NCBI RefSeq assembly: GCF_031199965.1
Contig: NZ_CP133605.1
Span: 5,375,001-5,439,000, forward strand
DNA length: 64,000 bases
Source of the DNA: Paenibacillus sp. D2_2
Lineage (GTDB): Bacteria; Bacillota; Bacilli; Paenibacillales; Paenibacillaceae
Direction: 5' to 3'
Made by a program: the position numbers and the translations under genes. Every line of letters starts with the position of its first letter. The stretch's first letter is position 1. Of the stretch, positions 37,002 through 47,420 are shown one piece after another. The notes under the pieces are model-generated. The model saw nothing but the letters and a program-made list of their open reading frames with translations. It ran no database searches and was not told the origin of the DNA.

Positions 37002-38698
37002 CTAGCCGAACATATCTCGCTTCCGATTCAGACAAGGTCTGCAGAACAAGGGGAAAATTAAAGAAAATGCCAGAGTTGCAATCACCATAAGTGCACCCGC
37101 CATCCCCAATGTCATCAGATAGTAGACAAGATAGCAGATCGGCGCCAGCAGCACGAAGCCGGGTACAGCGAATAGAGTAGACAGCCAGCCCCTCGCTTCT
37201 TCCTCCATGAACAAGAATAAATTCAGGCCAATAAGGCTGAAGATAAGCGACCAGGTAAACACATAGCTGCCGCCGGGCAGAGAGACACTCGTTCCGATAC
37301 ACAGCAAGAGCCAAAGCGTCAATACACCAAACCATATATTTTCTGACCGGATATATCGAGATCCTAATCTAACAATTAATATAGCCAGCAGTAACGTAAC
37401 CAACAGCGACCCTGCCAAATAATATACACTCACCTGAGGATCCTCAAGAATCTGTCGGTATCGTTCTTCAGATATCCTGGAGCGGAGTATCCCCATAGCA
37501 AGGTGTTAGCAACATAAATAGCGACCAAGGCAAGCAGACTCACGAACAGTCCACCAAACAACCCCTTCCAGCGGAATCTTCTTGCATATATTCCGTGCCA
37601 CACAGTCACAATAAACAGCAATACGGCAAGGATAGTGAACCATGGTATCCAAGACTGCGGATAACTGATCATGCTCCAGCCAATAGCGTTGAAATAGACC
37701 CGATCCTGCTGGTTGATCTGGCCCAGATCTAGATTGCCGAAGTGACGGGCTAGACTCAACATATAATCGCCTTGGTGCTGTAAGCTGGACGGATCAAGAT
37801 TAGCCGGTGTGTCCAGTTCAGTATGATAGGCATTCAAGCCAATCCCAAAAGCAAAGTTGAGGCCAGGTATCCCTGCGTTTTTAAACATCGTTAAATCCGT
37901 ATCATTGGGCATCAATTTATATAGGTTGTAAATGAGCGAATAGGCTACCGGATGCGGAGCGGCCTTAATAAACTCTTGAATAATCCAACCGTTCTGATTG
38001 CTAGTCTCAAACATAAATGAAGGTCCCTTGTTGCCGCGTGCTTCATAATTTAACACCAAGCCCACTTCACGAGTCCATGGCTGTTCGTTCACTAACGTTT
38101 TGGCTCCGAGTAACCCCTGTTCCTCACCGTCAGTCATCAACAGAATCAGATCGTTCTTCAGCGGGCCCGATGCCTGCAGCGCCCTTACCGTCTCCAGCAT
38201 AGCAGCAATGCCTGAAGCATCATCAGCCGCTCCCGGTCCTGATGCAACGGAGTCATAATGGGCCGCCAACATAAGCGGCTTGCTCGGTTCCGTCCCGGGA
38301 ATGCGGACGACAATATTGTCGAGCCTACCCGAATATCGTTTGGACATTCCTGGCATAACTTCAGTTTGCTGAATCTCCGGATGCAATCCGAGATGTTCAA
38401 GCTCGGCAATAATATAATCGCGTACCTCATCATGAGCCGAAGAACCCGACGGATGCGGTTCTCTAGCGATTATCTTTACCTTCTCCATCGCCCGTGCGGA
38501 TGAGAAATCTTCTGGCGGTGCATCCATACCGACTGGCTGCGGAGAGCGAATCTGCAGCAAACCAGCCAATATGGCTGCAATAAGAATGATCGTTATCAAT
38601 ATTCCCCGTAACCATTTGCCATATCTTGGCAGGTACGGTGGCTTGCTCGAATCGGAGTTACATAGTAATCGGACTTCACGGCGTCCCCCTATAATCAT
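37002..38698 (-). CDS. Membrane-bound M28 metallopeptidase (frame break)
   Basis: About 565 residues. One N-terminal membrane helix (GILITIILIAAILAGLL) precedes an M28 aminopeptidase-like domain with zinc ligands in AAHYDSV, GAADDASGIAAML, TDGEEQGLLGA and YHTELDTPANLD. The C-terminal 230 residues are a multi-helix membrane region, as in FXNA/YfbL-type relatives. The frame breaks at about 37474-37480; restoring one base joins WGYSAPG to ISEERYRQILEDPQVSVYYL. The start is uncertain: ATG 38698 lacks a ribosome site, while a GTG just after AGGGGGACGCC (about 38677) would need a further one-base correction. Substrate unknown. Confidence 0.85.
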
Positions 38699-38784
38699 CG
38701 TAAATTTATTATATTCGTTTATTAATTCTATATAAGGGTTAATTTACCTTTAAGAAAGTTACAGCATCTCCCCAAATACGATAT

Positions 38785-38815
38785 AAACCGACGAAATCGG
38801 GGCCGTCGGTTTTTC
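38785..38815 (+). terminator. Hairpin with U-tract upstream of the thrC promoter
   Basis: AAACCGAC (38785-38792) pairs with GTCGGTTTT (38805-38813). It precedes the thrC promoter, so it probably blocks transcription arriving from outside rather than acting as an attenuator of thrC. Confidence 0.5.
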
Positions 38816-38853
38816 GGAATACTATATATCCATTTCCCTTCTGAACTTTTCCC

Positions 38854-38881
38854 TTAACAAAAGGTAATTTTCTGATACAAT
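38854..38881 (+). promoter_or_regulatory. Promoter of thrC
   Basis: TTAACA (38854-38859), 16-base spacer, TACAAT (38876-38881); transcription would start near 38888, 27 bases before the start codon. Confidence 0.6.
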
Positions 38882-38914
38882 AATGAAAAACTATCAAGCG
38901 GGGGAAACCATTCT

Positions 38915-40303
38915 ATGTACTATAAAAGCACGAGAGGCCAAGTCGCTGGAATCGGCTTCATCGATGCCATCCTGATGGGTCTGGCTGACGACGGCGGCTT
39001 GCTTGTACCTGAACACATTCCGCAAGTGTCTGCCGAGACGCTAAAGAGCTGGCAGTCTCTTAGTTATGCGGAACTTGCTACCGAAGTATTCTCGCTCTTC
39101 GTGAATGACGAAATACCACGCTCTGATCTAGAGAAGCTTGTCCAAGACAGCTACGGGACGTTCCGTCACCCTGATGTAACGCCAGTCCGTAAGATCCGTG
39201 ACGACCTTCATATTATGGAGCTGTTCCATGGCCCAACCTTTGCCTTCAAGGACGTTGCTCTGCAGTTTTTAGGCAATCTGTACTCTTATATATCCCGTAA
39301 GACCGGCTCGGTCATTCATATACTCGGCGCAACTTCAGGGGATACGGGAGCCTCAGCTATTGAGGGTGTTCGCGGCAAAGAAGGGATCCGCATCTGTATT
39401 CTGCACCCGCATCAGAAGGTAAGTAAGGTACAAGAGCTTCAAATGACTACGGTTGATAACGAGAATGTACTCAATCTGGCCGTAAAAGGAACCTTCGACG
39501 ATTGCCAGCGGATCATCAAGGAACTGTTCGCAGACGTTGACTTCAAACACCACTACCATCTGCGCGCGATCAATTCCATCAACATCGCTCGTATACTCGC
39601 GCAGACCGTTTATTATTTCTATGCCTATCTGCAGCTCGCACAGCAAGGCATTACGGGCAAGCTGAATTTCAGTGTACCGACAGGTAATTTCGGCGACATC
39701 TTCGCCGGCTATTTGGCTCAGCGCATGGGCTTGCCAATTCATAAACTCATCCTCGCTACGAATGAGAATAATATTCTGGAGCGTTTTGTGAACGAGGGAG
39801 TCTACCAACCAGGTGATTTCCGCGGTACTTATAGCCCATCCATGGATATCCAGGTCGCCAGCAACTTCGAACGTTACCTGTTCTATCTGTACGGTGAGAA
39901 CGCAGCAGAGGTAGCTTCATTGATGGACCTGCTCAAAGCAGAGGGTAAAATTGTTATCCCCGAGGACAAAAAAGCTGCAGTTAATGCTGAGTTCGCTGCA
40001 CACGCTGTACAAAACGACGAATGTCTCGTAGTCATTGGCAAATATTACGATGACTACGACTATCTGCTCGATCCGCATACAGCATGCGGAGTAGCAGCTT
40101 CTGACGAGCTTACATCGACAGGTGAAGTGACAGTTACACTGTCCACCGCCCATCCTGCCAAGTTCAACGAAGCTATTGCTCTATGCGAGATTAAGCAGAC
40201 GTATCCTGAACAAATCGGGGCACTTTTCTCCAAGTCACAGCATCAAACCATCGTCGATGGGACCAATGAAGCGGTTCGAGATAAGCTCGTTCAATTCTTC
40301 TAA
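38915..40303 (+). CDS. thrC: Threonine synthase
   Basis: 462 residues. A PLP enzyme converting O-phosphohomoserine to threonine. The long class (E. coli/Pseudomonas type): N-terminal ADDGGLLVPEHIP, PLP lysine in GPTFAFKDVALQ, ATSGDTGASAIEG, the glycine loop SVPTGNFGD and the phosphate-site LSTAHPAKFNEA. Longer than the 350-residue Bacillus ThrC, so this may be a second or acquired synthase. GGGGGAAA is the ribosome site. It stands alone without hom or thrB. Confidence 0.92.
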   Translation: MYYKSTRGQVAGIGFIDAILMGLADDGGLLVPEHIPQVSAETLKSWQSLSYAELATEVFSLFVNDEIPRSDLEKLVQDSYGTFRHPDVTPVRKIRDDLHIMELFHGPTFAFKDVALQFLGNLYSYISRKTGSVIHILGATSGDTGASAIEGVRGKEGIRICILHPHQKVSKVQELQMTTVDNENVLNLAVKGTFDDCQRIIKELFADVDFKHHYHLRAINSINIARILAQTVYYFYAYLQLAQQGITGKLNFSVPTGNFGDIFAGYLAQRMGLPIHKLILATNENNILERFVNEGVYQPGDFRGTYSPSMDIQVASNFERYLFYLYGENAAEVASLMDLLKAEGKIVIPEDKKAAVNAEFAAHAVQNDECLVVIGKYYDDYDYLLDPHTACGVAASDELTSTGEVTVTLSTAHPAKFNEAIALCEIKQTYPEQIGALFSKSQHQTIVDGTNEAVRDKLVQFF

Positions 40304-40321
40304 TCACCAAGTGGAACAATA

Positions 40322-40357
40322 AAAAAATGGCCATCCCCTCGGGATTGGCCATTTTTC
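40322..40357. terminator. Bidirectional terminator between thrC and the epimerase gene
   Basis: AAAAATGGCC...GGCCATTTTT with TCCC/GGGA inside; T-runs on both strands. Confidence 0.88.
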
Positions 40358-40394
40358 TTTTTTAAGCTCTATGTAGGCTTATATTTGTTCAACC

Positions 40395-41417
40395 TTAACG
40401 AGCTTCATTAAGCATCTTAACAGCAGACTCCAGAGCTTGAATGACTTTATCGCACCATACGTCGAACTCCGGATCCTCAACTTGATATTCCGAATGTGCC
40501 AGAATATGCTCTACGGTCCGCTTGATCCCCTGATCCAACCGCGTAGTTGCCACAAATTCCGGAACGAGCCGCTTCAGCTTAGAGTTATCGAAGACCACGG
40601 AATTGGCCTTATCCCCTAACAGACCCCCACGGAAATCCTCATCACTGCAGGCATCAAGGAATTCCGACGATACATGCACCGCATTCAGCTTGACCCCAAG
40701 CGCATCAGCGATGATCTCATAGATCTGATTCCAGGTTACTGTCTCATCTGAAGTAATATGAACGGCTTCCCCAATCGCATGAATATTACCCATCAATCCG
40801 ATGAAGCCTTTAGCAAAATCGCTGTTATGCGTCATGGTCCACAAAGAGGTACCGTCCCCATGAATAATGACCGGTTTATTCTCCAGCATCCGCTTCGCCA
40901 CTTGCCAGCTTCCCTTGCTTCCATGGACACCAAGCGGGATCGAACGCTCATCATACGTATGGCTCGGCCTTACAAGTGTAATCGGGAAGCCATGGTCCCG
41001 GTACTGCTTCATTAGATATTCCTCGCAAGCTATCTTATTCCGGGAATACTCCCAGTATGGATTGGATAGCGGAGTTCCTTCCGTAATTCTATAATCCGAT
41101 AACGGAGTCTGATAAGCAGAAGCCGAGCTGATGAACATATACTGCTTGGTTTTATCTTTAAACAGACGATAATCCCGCTCAACGTGCTCAGGATGAAAGG
41201 CGATAAACTCAGCCACTACGTCAAATTGCATATCTTGAATCAGTTCCGCAACCTTGACCTCATCGTTAATATCGGCCTGGATGATCTTTGCTCCAGTTGG
41301 CATAGAATTGTTACGGGTTCCCCTGTTCAACAGATAGAGCTCACAATCCTTGTCCAATAACTGTCTAGTAATCTCCGAACTGATTGTACCTGTTCCTCCG
41401 ATAAATAGCGCCTTCAT
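40395..41417 (-). CDS. NAD-dependent epimerase/dehydratase, extended/atypical SDR
   Basis: 340 residues from ATG 41417, which follows GGAGGTGG. The Rossmann motif is GGTGTISSEI at residues 7-16; the active-site Tyr-Lys pair in YSRNKIACEEYL is canonical YxxxK. It resembles the CSP41-like or isoflavone-reductase-like NAD-binding proteins acting on nucleotide sugars or RNA-related substrates. Product unknown. An in-frame start 17 codons upstream has no ribosome site. Confidence 0.8.
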   Translation of the reverse strand: MKALFIGGTGTISSEITRQLLDKDCELYLLNRGTRNNSMPTGAKIIQADINDEVKVAELIQDMQFDVVAEFIAFHPEHVERDYRLFKDKTKQYMFISSASAYQTPLSDYRITEGTPLSNPYWEYSRNKIACEEYLMKQYRDHGFPITLVRPSHTYDERSIPLGVHGSKGSWQVAKRMLENKPVIIHGDGTSLWTMTHNSDFAKGFIGLMGNIHAIGEAVHITSDETVTWNQIYEIIADALGVKLNAVHVSSEFLDACSDEDFRGGLLGDKANSVVFDNSKLKRLVPEFVATTRLDQGIKRTVEHILAHSEYQVEDPEFDVWCDKVIQALESAVKMLNEAR

Positions 41418-41631
41418 ATTCCACCTCCGTAATAGTAAAAGTCCTCTATTCCTGCCCATGCATGGCATTACAGCTATAACGATAGCACCAGTCCCCTAGG
41501 TTGACAATCCACAAATACGAAAACAGTCTGCACAACTAAATTGTCTAGCTGCTCGTTCCTACTCTAGTCCATGATTCTGCTATAATAATCGACAAATACA
41601 TATCATATTATAACGCTTGGTGGTGGCCTTC

Positions 41632-42321
41632 TTGTTCAAGATCATGTTGATAGAAGATGATGCGAGTCTCTTCAATGAAATAAAAAGTAGACTATCACAA
41701 TGGGCCTATGAGATTCATGGCGCCAGTGATTTCAGCAATATCATGCAGGACTTCACAGCTGTGAAGCCTGATCTAGTCATTATCGATATCCAATTGCCCA
41801 AATTCGACGGCTTTCATTGGTGCCGGATGATCCGTGCGCATTCGAATGTGCCGATTATCTTCCTGTCCTCACGCGACCATCCAACCGATATGGTGATGTC
41901 TATGCAGCTCGGCGCCGACGACTTCGTGCAGAAGCCGTTTCATTTCAATGTCCTGATCGCAAAGATCCAAGCGACGCTACGACGCGCATACGACTATAAC
42001 ACAGATGCGGTCTCCCTAAAAACCTGGTGCGGGGCAACTGTAGATTACGAGAAGAATACCGTAATCAATGAGCGAGGATGCATCGAGTTAACCAAGAACG
42101 AGATCTTCATTCTCAAGCAAATGTTGGAACAGAAGAACAAGATTATAACCCGGGAAGAGTTGATCCGAAATCTATGGAATGATGAGCGCTTCATCAGTGA
42201 CAACACCCTTACCGTGAATGTAAATCGCCTGCGCAAGAAGCTGGAGACGATCGATTTAGGCAGAATGATCGAGACCAAAGTCGGACAAGGATATATCGCG
42301 ATTGAAGAAGGGGCCCTGTAA
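41632..42321 (+). CDS. bceR: Response regulator, BceR type
   Basis: 229 residues: receiver domain with phosphate-acceptor Asp in LVIIDIQLPKFDG and Lys in DDFVQKPFHF, then an OmpR-type winged helix (ELTKNEIFILKQMLEQ, DNTLTVNVNRLRKKLE). TTG start at 41632 follows GGTGGTGG and gives MFKIMLIEDD, as usual for BceR. Directly coupled to the kinase gene (next ATG follows the stop with no gap). It likely binds the inverted repeat at 43319 to turn on the transporter. Confidence 0.88.
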   Translation: MFKIMLIEDDASLFNEIKSRLSQWAYEIHGASDFSNIMQDFTAVKPDLVIIDIQLPKFDGFHWCRMIRAHSNVPIIFLSSRDHPTDMVMSMQLGADDFVQKPFHFNVLIAKIQATLRRAYDYNTDAVSLKTWCGATVDYEKNTVINERGCIELTKNEIFILKQMLEQKNKIITREELIRNLWNDERFISDNTLTVNVNRLRKKLETIDLGRMIETKVGQGYIAIEEGAL

Positions 42322-43326
42322 ATGATCAGAAAATTCCTATTAGAGCGCCTCAGCTGGATTATCTTGTTTCTCTGCCTGCAGATCCTAACCTTATCCATGG
42401 CTTTTTTGGATCCGGATATCCCTGTTGGCCCCCTACTCTATGTCACCTTCATATCAGCAATCATCTTCGTCGTTTTCCTGGCCATCCGCTACTCTAGTGA
42501 GACCCGCTTCTACAGGAGATTGGAGGAGTGGGATCCTCATCTCGATTTGACTGAATTATCGCCAGGTAGCAGCCCGTTCGAGCAGATTGTACAAACCCAT
42601 CTCTATGACCAGACGGAGCGGCTTAGGGAGGAGGCCACCTTGAATCGCAGCATGTTGGAGGCCGAGAAGGATGAACTGCTAGCCTGGATTCATGATGTGA
42701 AAACACCTCTGACCGCGATGCAGCTCATGATTGAGCGTCTGGATGATCAGACCGCCCGGGAGCAACTTACTTATGAGTGGCTGCGTATCCACCTCCTGCT
42801 TGATCGCCAGCTGCATCAGAAGCGTATTCCTTTTATGGAAAATGACCTGTTCATTGAACAAGTGGAGCTAAAGTCTCTGCTGTCCCAAGAAATTCGCACA
42901 CTTCGGCCATGGTGTATGCGCCGTGGAATCGGCTTCGAACTAGATCTTAAGATAAGCGAAGTACTATGCGATGCCAAATGGCTCGCCTTCATTGTCAGAC
43001 AGCTCCTTACCAATTCCGTGAAATATAGTGAGGATTCAGATATCACCGTTACAAGCTACCTTCAATCGAAGCACCCGCTGCTCGAGATCAGGGATGATGG
43101 ACGGGGCATCGATCCCAAGGATCTGCCACGCATATTCGATAAGGGCTTCACTTCAACCCTAGTGCACAATGATCCAAAAGCAACAGGCATGGGCCTCTAT
43201 TTAGCTCGAAGAGCGGCTAAGCCGCTGCATATTCGGATTGAAGCCAATTCACAGCTGGGTGAAGGCACCAGTATGAAGCTGATCTTTCCGTCCAAGAATG
43301 AGTTCGTGCAGATTAGGGGCATGTGA
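42322..43326 (+). CDS. bceS: Intramembrane-sensing histidine kinase, BceS type
   Basis: 334 residues: two membrane helices with almost no extracellular loop (WIILFLCLQILTLSMAFL, then GPLLYVTFISAIIFVVFLAI), the hallmark of BceS kinases, which sense through their ABC transporter. Phospho-acceptor His in WIHDVKTPLTAM, N-box RQLLTNSVKYS, G-box DDGRGIDPKDLPRIFDKGFT. Its last codon lies within the bceAB operator. Confidence 0.88.
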   Translation: MIRKFLLERLSWIILFLCLQILTLSMAFLDPDIPVGPLLYVTFISAIIFVVFLAIRYSSETRFYRRLEEWDPHLDLTELSPGSSPFEQIVQTHLYDQTERLREEATLNRSMLEAEKDELLAWIHDVKTPLTAMQLMIERLDDQTAREQLTYEWLRIHLLLDRQLHQKRIPFMENDLFIEQVELKSLLSQEIRTLRPWCMRRGIGFELDLKISEVLCDAKWLAFIVRQLLTNSVKYSEDSDITVTSYLQSKHPLLEIRDDGRGIDPKDLPRIFDKGFTSTLVHNDPKATGMGLYLARRAAKPLHIRIEANSQLGEGTSMKLIFPSKNEFVQIRGM

Positions 43327-43342
43327 CAACAATGTCACATGC
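43319..43342. promoter_or_regulatory. BceR-type operator overlapping the bceS stop
   Basis: GCATGTGACA-ACAA-TGTCACATGC is a perfect inverted repeat with a 4-base centre. It contains TGACA-N4-TGTCA, matching the BceR binding form TnACA-N4-TGTnA. It lies about 75 bases before the presumed bceA transcription start (TATAAT at 43392-43397, weak -35, as expected for an activated promoter). The same repeat followed by CTCTATCTTTT could also end bceRS transcription. Confidence 0.6.
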
Positions 43343-43425
43343 CTCTATCTTTTGTTCGGCGAATCGAAGGATCGGTACGGACACCTCACCTTATAATGGA
43401 GCTACCAAGTGAAGGAGTGTGGGTA

Positions 43426-44196
43426 ATGAATATTCTCGAAGCTACTAAAATTCATAAAAGCTATGGCAATAAATTCAATAGACAAGAAGTGTTAAAGGGA
43501 ATTGATATGGCGATTGGGCAAGGGGAATTTGTCAGTATTATGGGTGCCTCTGGCTCAGGCAAGACGACCTTGCTGAATGTGCTGTCCTCGATCGACAAGG
43601 TCAGTCAAGGTAGCGTCATCATCAATAGCCAGGAGATGACCACACTTCGAGAGAAGCAATTAGCGGAGTTTCGCAAGCAGCATCTCGGCTTTATTTTTCA
43701 GGATTACAATCTGCTGGATACTTTAACTGTAAAAGAGAACATCCTGCTACCGCTATCGATTACAGGGGTCTCAAAAAAAGCAGCCGACCAGAAGTTCCAG
43801 ACTCTTGCGAATGAACTGGGGATCTACGAGATCAAGGACAAGTACCCTAATGAAATCTCCGGGGGGCAGAAGCAGCGGACGTCGGCTGCTCGGGCATTCA
43901 TTCATGAACCGAGCGTTATCTTTGCAGATGAGCCGACAGGGGCACTCGATTCCAAATCGGCCTCCGATCTATTGAATAAGCTAAGTCAGTTGAATCACCA
44001 GCGCCAAGCCACCATTCTGATGGTCACTCATGATCCAGTCGCCGCAAGTTATTGCAGCAGAGTGATCTTCATCAAGGATGGGCTGATCTACACCCAGCTT
44101 CATCGCGGGAACGAGTCGAGACAAGCCTTCTTCAAGGATATCATGAAGACCCAAGGCGTTCTGGGAGGGGTACAGGATGAACAAGCTGAGTATTAA
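43426..44196 (+). CDS. bceA: Peptide-antibiotic ABC transporter ATPase, BceA type
   Basis: 256 residues from ATG 43426 after GAAGGAG. Walker A GASGSGKTT, Q-loop GFIFQDYNLLDTLTV, signature EISGGQKQRTSAARAFI, Walker B VIFADEPTGALDS, switch His VTHDP. It pairs with the large permease to free lipid-II-cycle targets from bacitracin-like peptides. Its end overlaps bceB by 20 bases. A longer frame upstream (from 43339) lacks a ribosome site. Confidence 0.9.
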   Translation: MNILEATKIHKSYGNKFNRQEVLKGIDMAIGQGEFVSIMGASGSGKTTLLNVLSSIDKVSQGSVIINSQEMTTLREKQLAEFRKQHLGFIFQDYNLLDTLTVKENILLPLSITGVSKKAADQKFQTLANELGIYEIKDKYPNEISGGQKQRTSAARAFIHEPSVIFADEPTGALDSKSASDLLNKLSQLNHQRQATILMVTHDPVAASYCSRVIFIKDGLIYTQLHRGNESRQAFFKDIMKTQGVLGGVQDEQAEY

Positions 44197-46135
44197 TTAC
44201 ATCATTGCCCGCAACTTCCGGAAGAACATCAAGAACTATTATTTATACGTCTTTGCTCTCGTCTTCAGCGTGGCGCTCTATTTCGCCTTCGTCACAATAC
44301 AGTTCGATCCGGCGCTCGAGGAGATCCAGAGTAGCATCAAGGGGGCCGCGGCCATTAAGGCAGGTTCGGTGCTGCTGATTTCCATCGTGACTATCTTCCT
44401 GCTCTATGCCAATCAATTGTTCATCAAGAGGCGCAGTAAGGAAATCGGGCTGTACCAATTGACCGGCTTGACCAAGCAGAAGATCTTCCGCATTCTATCG
44501 GCCGAAAACTCCATTCTCTATTGCGGTTCCCTGGCGATCGGTATCTTGATCGGGTTCTCCTTCTCCAGGCTCGTCGCGATGGTATTGTTCAAAATTACGA
44601 ATGTTAAGATTTCTGCGACACTGCAGTTCTCTACGAATGCGTTCGTTCAGACGGTAATCGTATTTCTGGTCATCTTCTTACTCATACTGCTGATGAACTA
44701 TTTATATATAAAGCGGCAGAGCATCCTGTCTCTGTTCAGAGTGCAATCCTCCACAGAGGAGAAGGTTAAGCGTGTTACGCTAAATGAGATGGTAGTCGGC
44801 CTGTTCGGCATCGCTCTGATTCTCACTGGATACTATATCTCGTCCAGATTATTCTCAGGGCACTTCACCAGTGTCAATCAGCTTATGCTCGCTATGATTA
44901 TGATTTTGGGCTCGGTCATCCTCGGTACCTACTTGTTTTATCGAGGTTCGGTCCGCTTTGTTTTCTATCTGATTCGCAGGCAAAAGGGCGGATATCTGAA
45001 CATTCGCGAGGTGTTGTCTCTCTCCTCAATCATGTTCCGTATGAAATCAAACGCAATTCTGCTTACCGTCATCACAACGGTGTCGGCTCTGGCAATCGGT
45101 CTGCTGTCCCTCTCCTACATCTCTTACTATTCCGCAGAGAAAACAGCGAAGAATGACTCTCCCGCCGATTTTTCCATCATTAACGTACAGGATTCGGAGC
45201 AGTTCAAGCAGAGTTTGTCCAGTAAGGGCATTGATTACAAAGAGACACGCATCAATGTCATCAATACAATCGTAGATCTGAGCCAGATTATGGACATCCC
45301 GATGGATAACATAATGATGAATATTCAGCATCTGGACATTGCTGTTGTTAGCGCCAAAGATGTGGGGAACGTCCAGCTTGCCGAAGATGAGATGATGCTG
45401 GCTGGATTCAACGATATGCTCAAATCAATGTTCTCCTTTAAAGGGTCCGGACCCGTCAAGTTCCATGGGTTGCATCAGACCATATCCAAGGAGTTGATTG
45501 GCCTGAAGAAGAACACAGTCGTCTCCTGGCAGTTCTCGCGAGGGAGGGGACCGGTTGCGATCGTCTCAGATTCCACCTTCTCACAATTGAAGCAGGACCT
45601 TGATCCGGAGCTCCAGATCAGGTATCCAACCTACATCGGCATTGATATTGTGGACCGTGATCAACTGGAATCGGCGAACGAGGTATTCCAAACCTTGCCG
45701 ACTGGGGATGGTCCGTACCATAACGAATCCCAGCTTGATTCCGCCAATGGGCAGAAACAGACGATGGGACTGATGATGTTCATCGTTGGTTTCCTGGGCC
45801 TGACCTTCCTCGTTACCTCTGGCTGCATTCTTTACTTCAAGCAGATGGATGAAGGCGAAGAAGAGAAGCCGAGCTTCACAATTCTGCGTAAGCTCGGCTT
45901 CACCCAAGGGGATCTATTAAGCGGAGTACAGATCAAGCAGCTGTTCAACTTCGGCATTCCGCTCATCATCGGCCTGTCGCACAGCTACTTTGCCATCAAA
46001 TCCGGCTGGTTCTTCTTCGGAACCGAGTTGTGGACGCCAATGTTCCTGGTTATGCTGCTGTACACTGCGCTCTACTCCATCTTCGGTATCCTATCGGTCC
46101 TCTATTATAAAAAAGTGATTCGAACAGCCCTGTAA
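44177..46135 (+). CDS. bceB: Peptide-antibiotic ABC transporter permease, BceB type
   Basis: 652 residues with ten hydrophobic segments and a large extracellular domain of about 200 residues between helices seven and eight (about 325-520: SPADFSIINVQDSEQFKQ ... GDGPYHNESQLDS), where BceB proteins recognise the peptide-target complex. FtsX-like regions flank it (KRRSKEIGLYQLTGLTKQKI and the C-terminal LRKLGFTQGDLLSG). It also signals to BceS. Which peptide it responds to cannot be told from sequence. Confidence 0.9.
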   Translation: MNKLSINYIIARNFRKNIKNYYLYVFALVFSVALYFAFVTIQFDPALEEIQSSIKGAAAIKAGSVLLISIVTIFLLYANQLFIKRRSKEIGLYQLTGLTKQKIFRILSAENSILYCGSLAIGILIGFSFSRLVAMVLFKITNVKISATLQFSTNAFVQTVIVFLVIFLLILLMNYLYIKRQSILSLFRVQSSTEEKVKRVTLNEMVVGLFGIALILTGYYISSRLFSGHFTSVNQLMLAMIMILGSVILGTYLFYRGSVRFVFYLIRRQKGGYLNIREVLSLSSIMFRMKSNAILLTVITTVSALAIGLLSLSYISYYSAEKTAKNDSPADFSIINVQDSEQFKQSLSSKGIDYKETRINVINTIVDLSQIMDIPMDNIMMNIQHLDIAVVSAKDVGNVQLAEDEMMLAGFNDMLKSMFSFKGSGPVKFHGLHQTISKELIGLKKNTVVSWQFSRGRGPVAIVSDSTFSQLKQDLDPELQIRYPTYIGIDIVDRDQLESANEVFQTLPTGDGPYHNESQLDSANGQKQTMGLMMFIVGFLGLTFLVTSGCILYFKQMDEGEEEKPSFTILRKLGFTQGDLLSGVQIKQLFNFGIPLIIGLSHSYFAIKSGWFFFGTELWTPMFLVMLLYTALYSIFGILSVLYYKKVIRTAL

Positions 46136-46151
46136 CCACAGGGCTTTTTCT
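46127..46151 (+). terminator. Terminator of bceAB
   Basis: AGCCCTGT-AACC-ACAGGGCT is a perfect 8-bp stem, followed by TTTTC. The bceB stop codon lies at the end of the first arm and in the loop. Confidence 0.85.
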
Positions 46152-46181
46152 ATCCAGTGCTAAGCAGCACACCACCAGCTC

Positions 46182-47243
46182 TTATTCCTCCGGCTCGCCG
46201 GCTGCTTCCCAACGCGAAATTTCATCTCGCACCCGTGGCGCTACTTCCGTGCCCAGCAGCTCAATTGCGCGCATCACGTCTGCATGCGGCATTGTGCCGA
46301 GCGGACAGTGAAGCATGAAGCGTGTGATGCCCACTTTCTTGCGCAGATGAATGATCTTACGAGCTACCGTATCGGGATCACCGACATAAAGTGCCCCCTC
46401 CGGACTCCGAGCCGCATCATAGCTAGCCCGAGTATAATGTCCCCAGCCGCGTTCCCTACCGATGACATTCATGCTTGCCTGAGTAGGCAGGAAGAACTTC
46501 TCCACCGCATCATCCAGATTGTCGGCGATAAAGCCATGTGAATGCGAAGCCACCGGCAGCTTCGATACGTCGTGGCCCGCTTGGGCTGCCGCCTTCTTAT
46601 ACAGCTGCACCAGCGGCGCAAACTGTACTGGACGTCCTCCGATAATTGCCAGCACTAATGGCAGACCTAGGAGACCAGCACGAACGACAGACTCTGGATT
46701 TCCACCGCTACCGATCCATACTGGCAGTGGATCTTGTACCGGACGCGGATACACGCCTAAATTGTGAATCGCCGGGCGATGCTTGCCCTCCCAAGTTATA
46801 AATTCAGATTCGCGGAGCTTCAGCAATAGCTCCAGCTTCTCATCGAACAGTTCGTCATAATCATCCAAATCATATCCAAAGAGCGGAAAAGACTCGATGA
46901 AAGATCCCGGCCGGCCATAATCTCAGCACGTCCATTGGAAATGCCGTCTAAAGTCGCGAAATCCTGGAACACGCGCACCGGATCATCTGAGGATAACACG
47001 GTTACTGCACTAGTTAGCCTAATCCGCTTCGTCTGTGATGCAGCAGCGGCCAACACAAGCGTGGGCGAAGAAGCCGCATAATCCTTGCGATGATGCTCCC
47101 CTACTCCATATACATCAAGCCCTACCTGATCGGCGAGCACGATTTCCTCTACAATCTCGCGTAGTCTCTGCGCGTGGCTCATCACCTCGCCGGTATGTAC
47201 ATCTGGCGAAGTCTCTGCAAAAGTACTTATCCCTATTTCCACC
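46182..47243 (-). CDS. LLM-class flavin-dependent oxidoreductase (frame break)
   Basis: About 354 residues, luciferase-like monooxygenase fold. Marks: VYGVGEHHRKDYAASSP, SDDPVRVFQDFATLDGISNGR, AEIMAGRG, and PLPVWIGSGGNPESVVRAG. GTG start at 47243 behind AGGAGGG. The frame breaks at about 46905-46908, where a C run is one base short; restored, it reads AGRGSFIESFPLFGYDLDDY. The substrate cannot be told; these enzymes oxidise diverse small molecules with FMNH2. Confidence 0.88.
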
Positions 47244-47420
47244 TTACAATCCCTCCTATTTATCTGATCTGAATGCAATGTTGTCTATATTGTGACGCTT
47301 ATACTAAGCTTTTTCAAGCAATTAGGAGAAAAGCATCAAGCCCTCCCGAACTTCATTTCTCACCTAAGAACAGTGTACAATGGAGTGTGTACTTACTTTC
47401 AGTCATTAGAGAAAGGAAAC

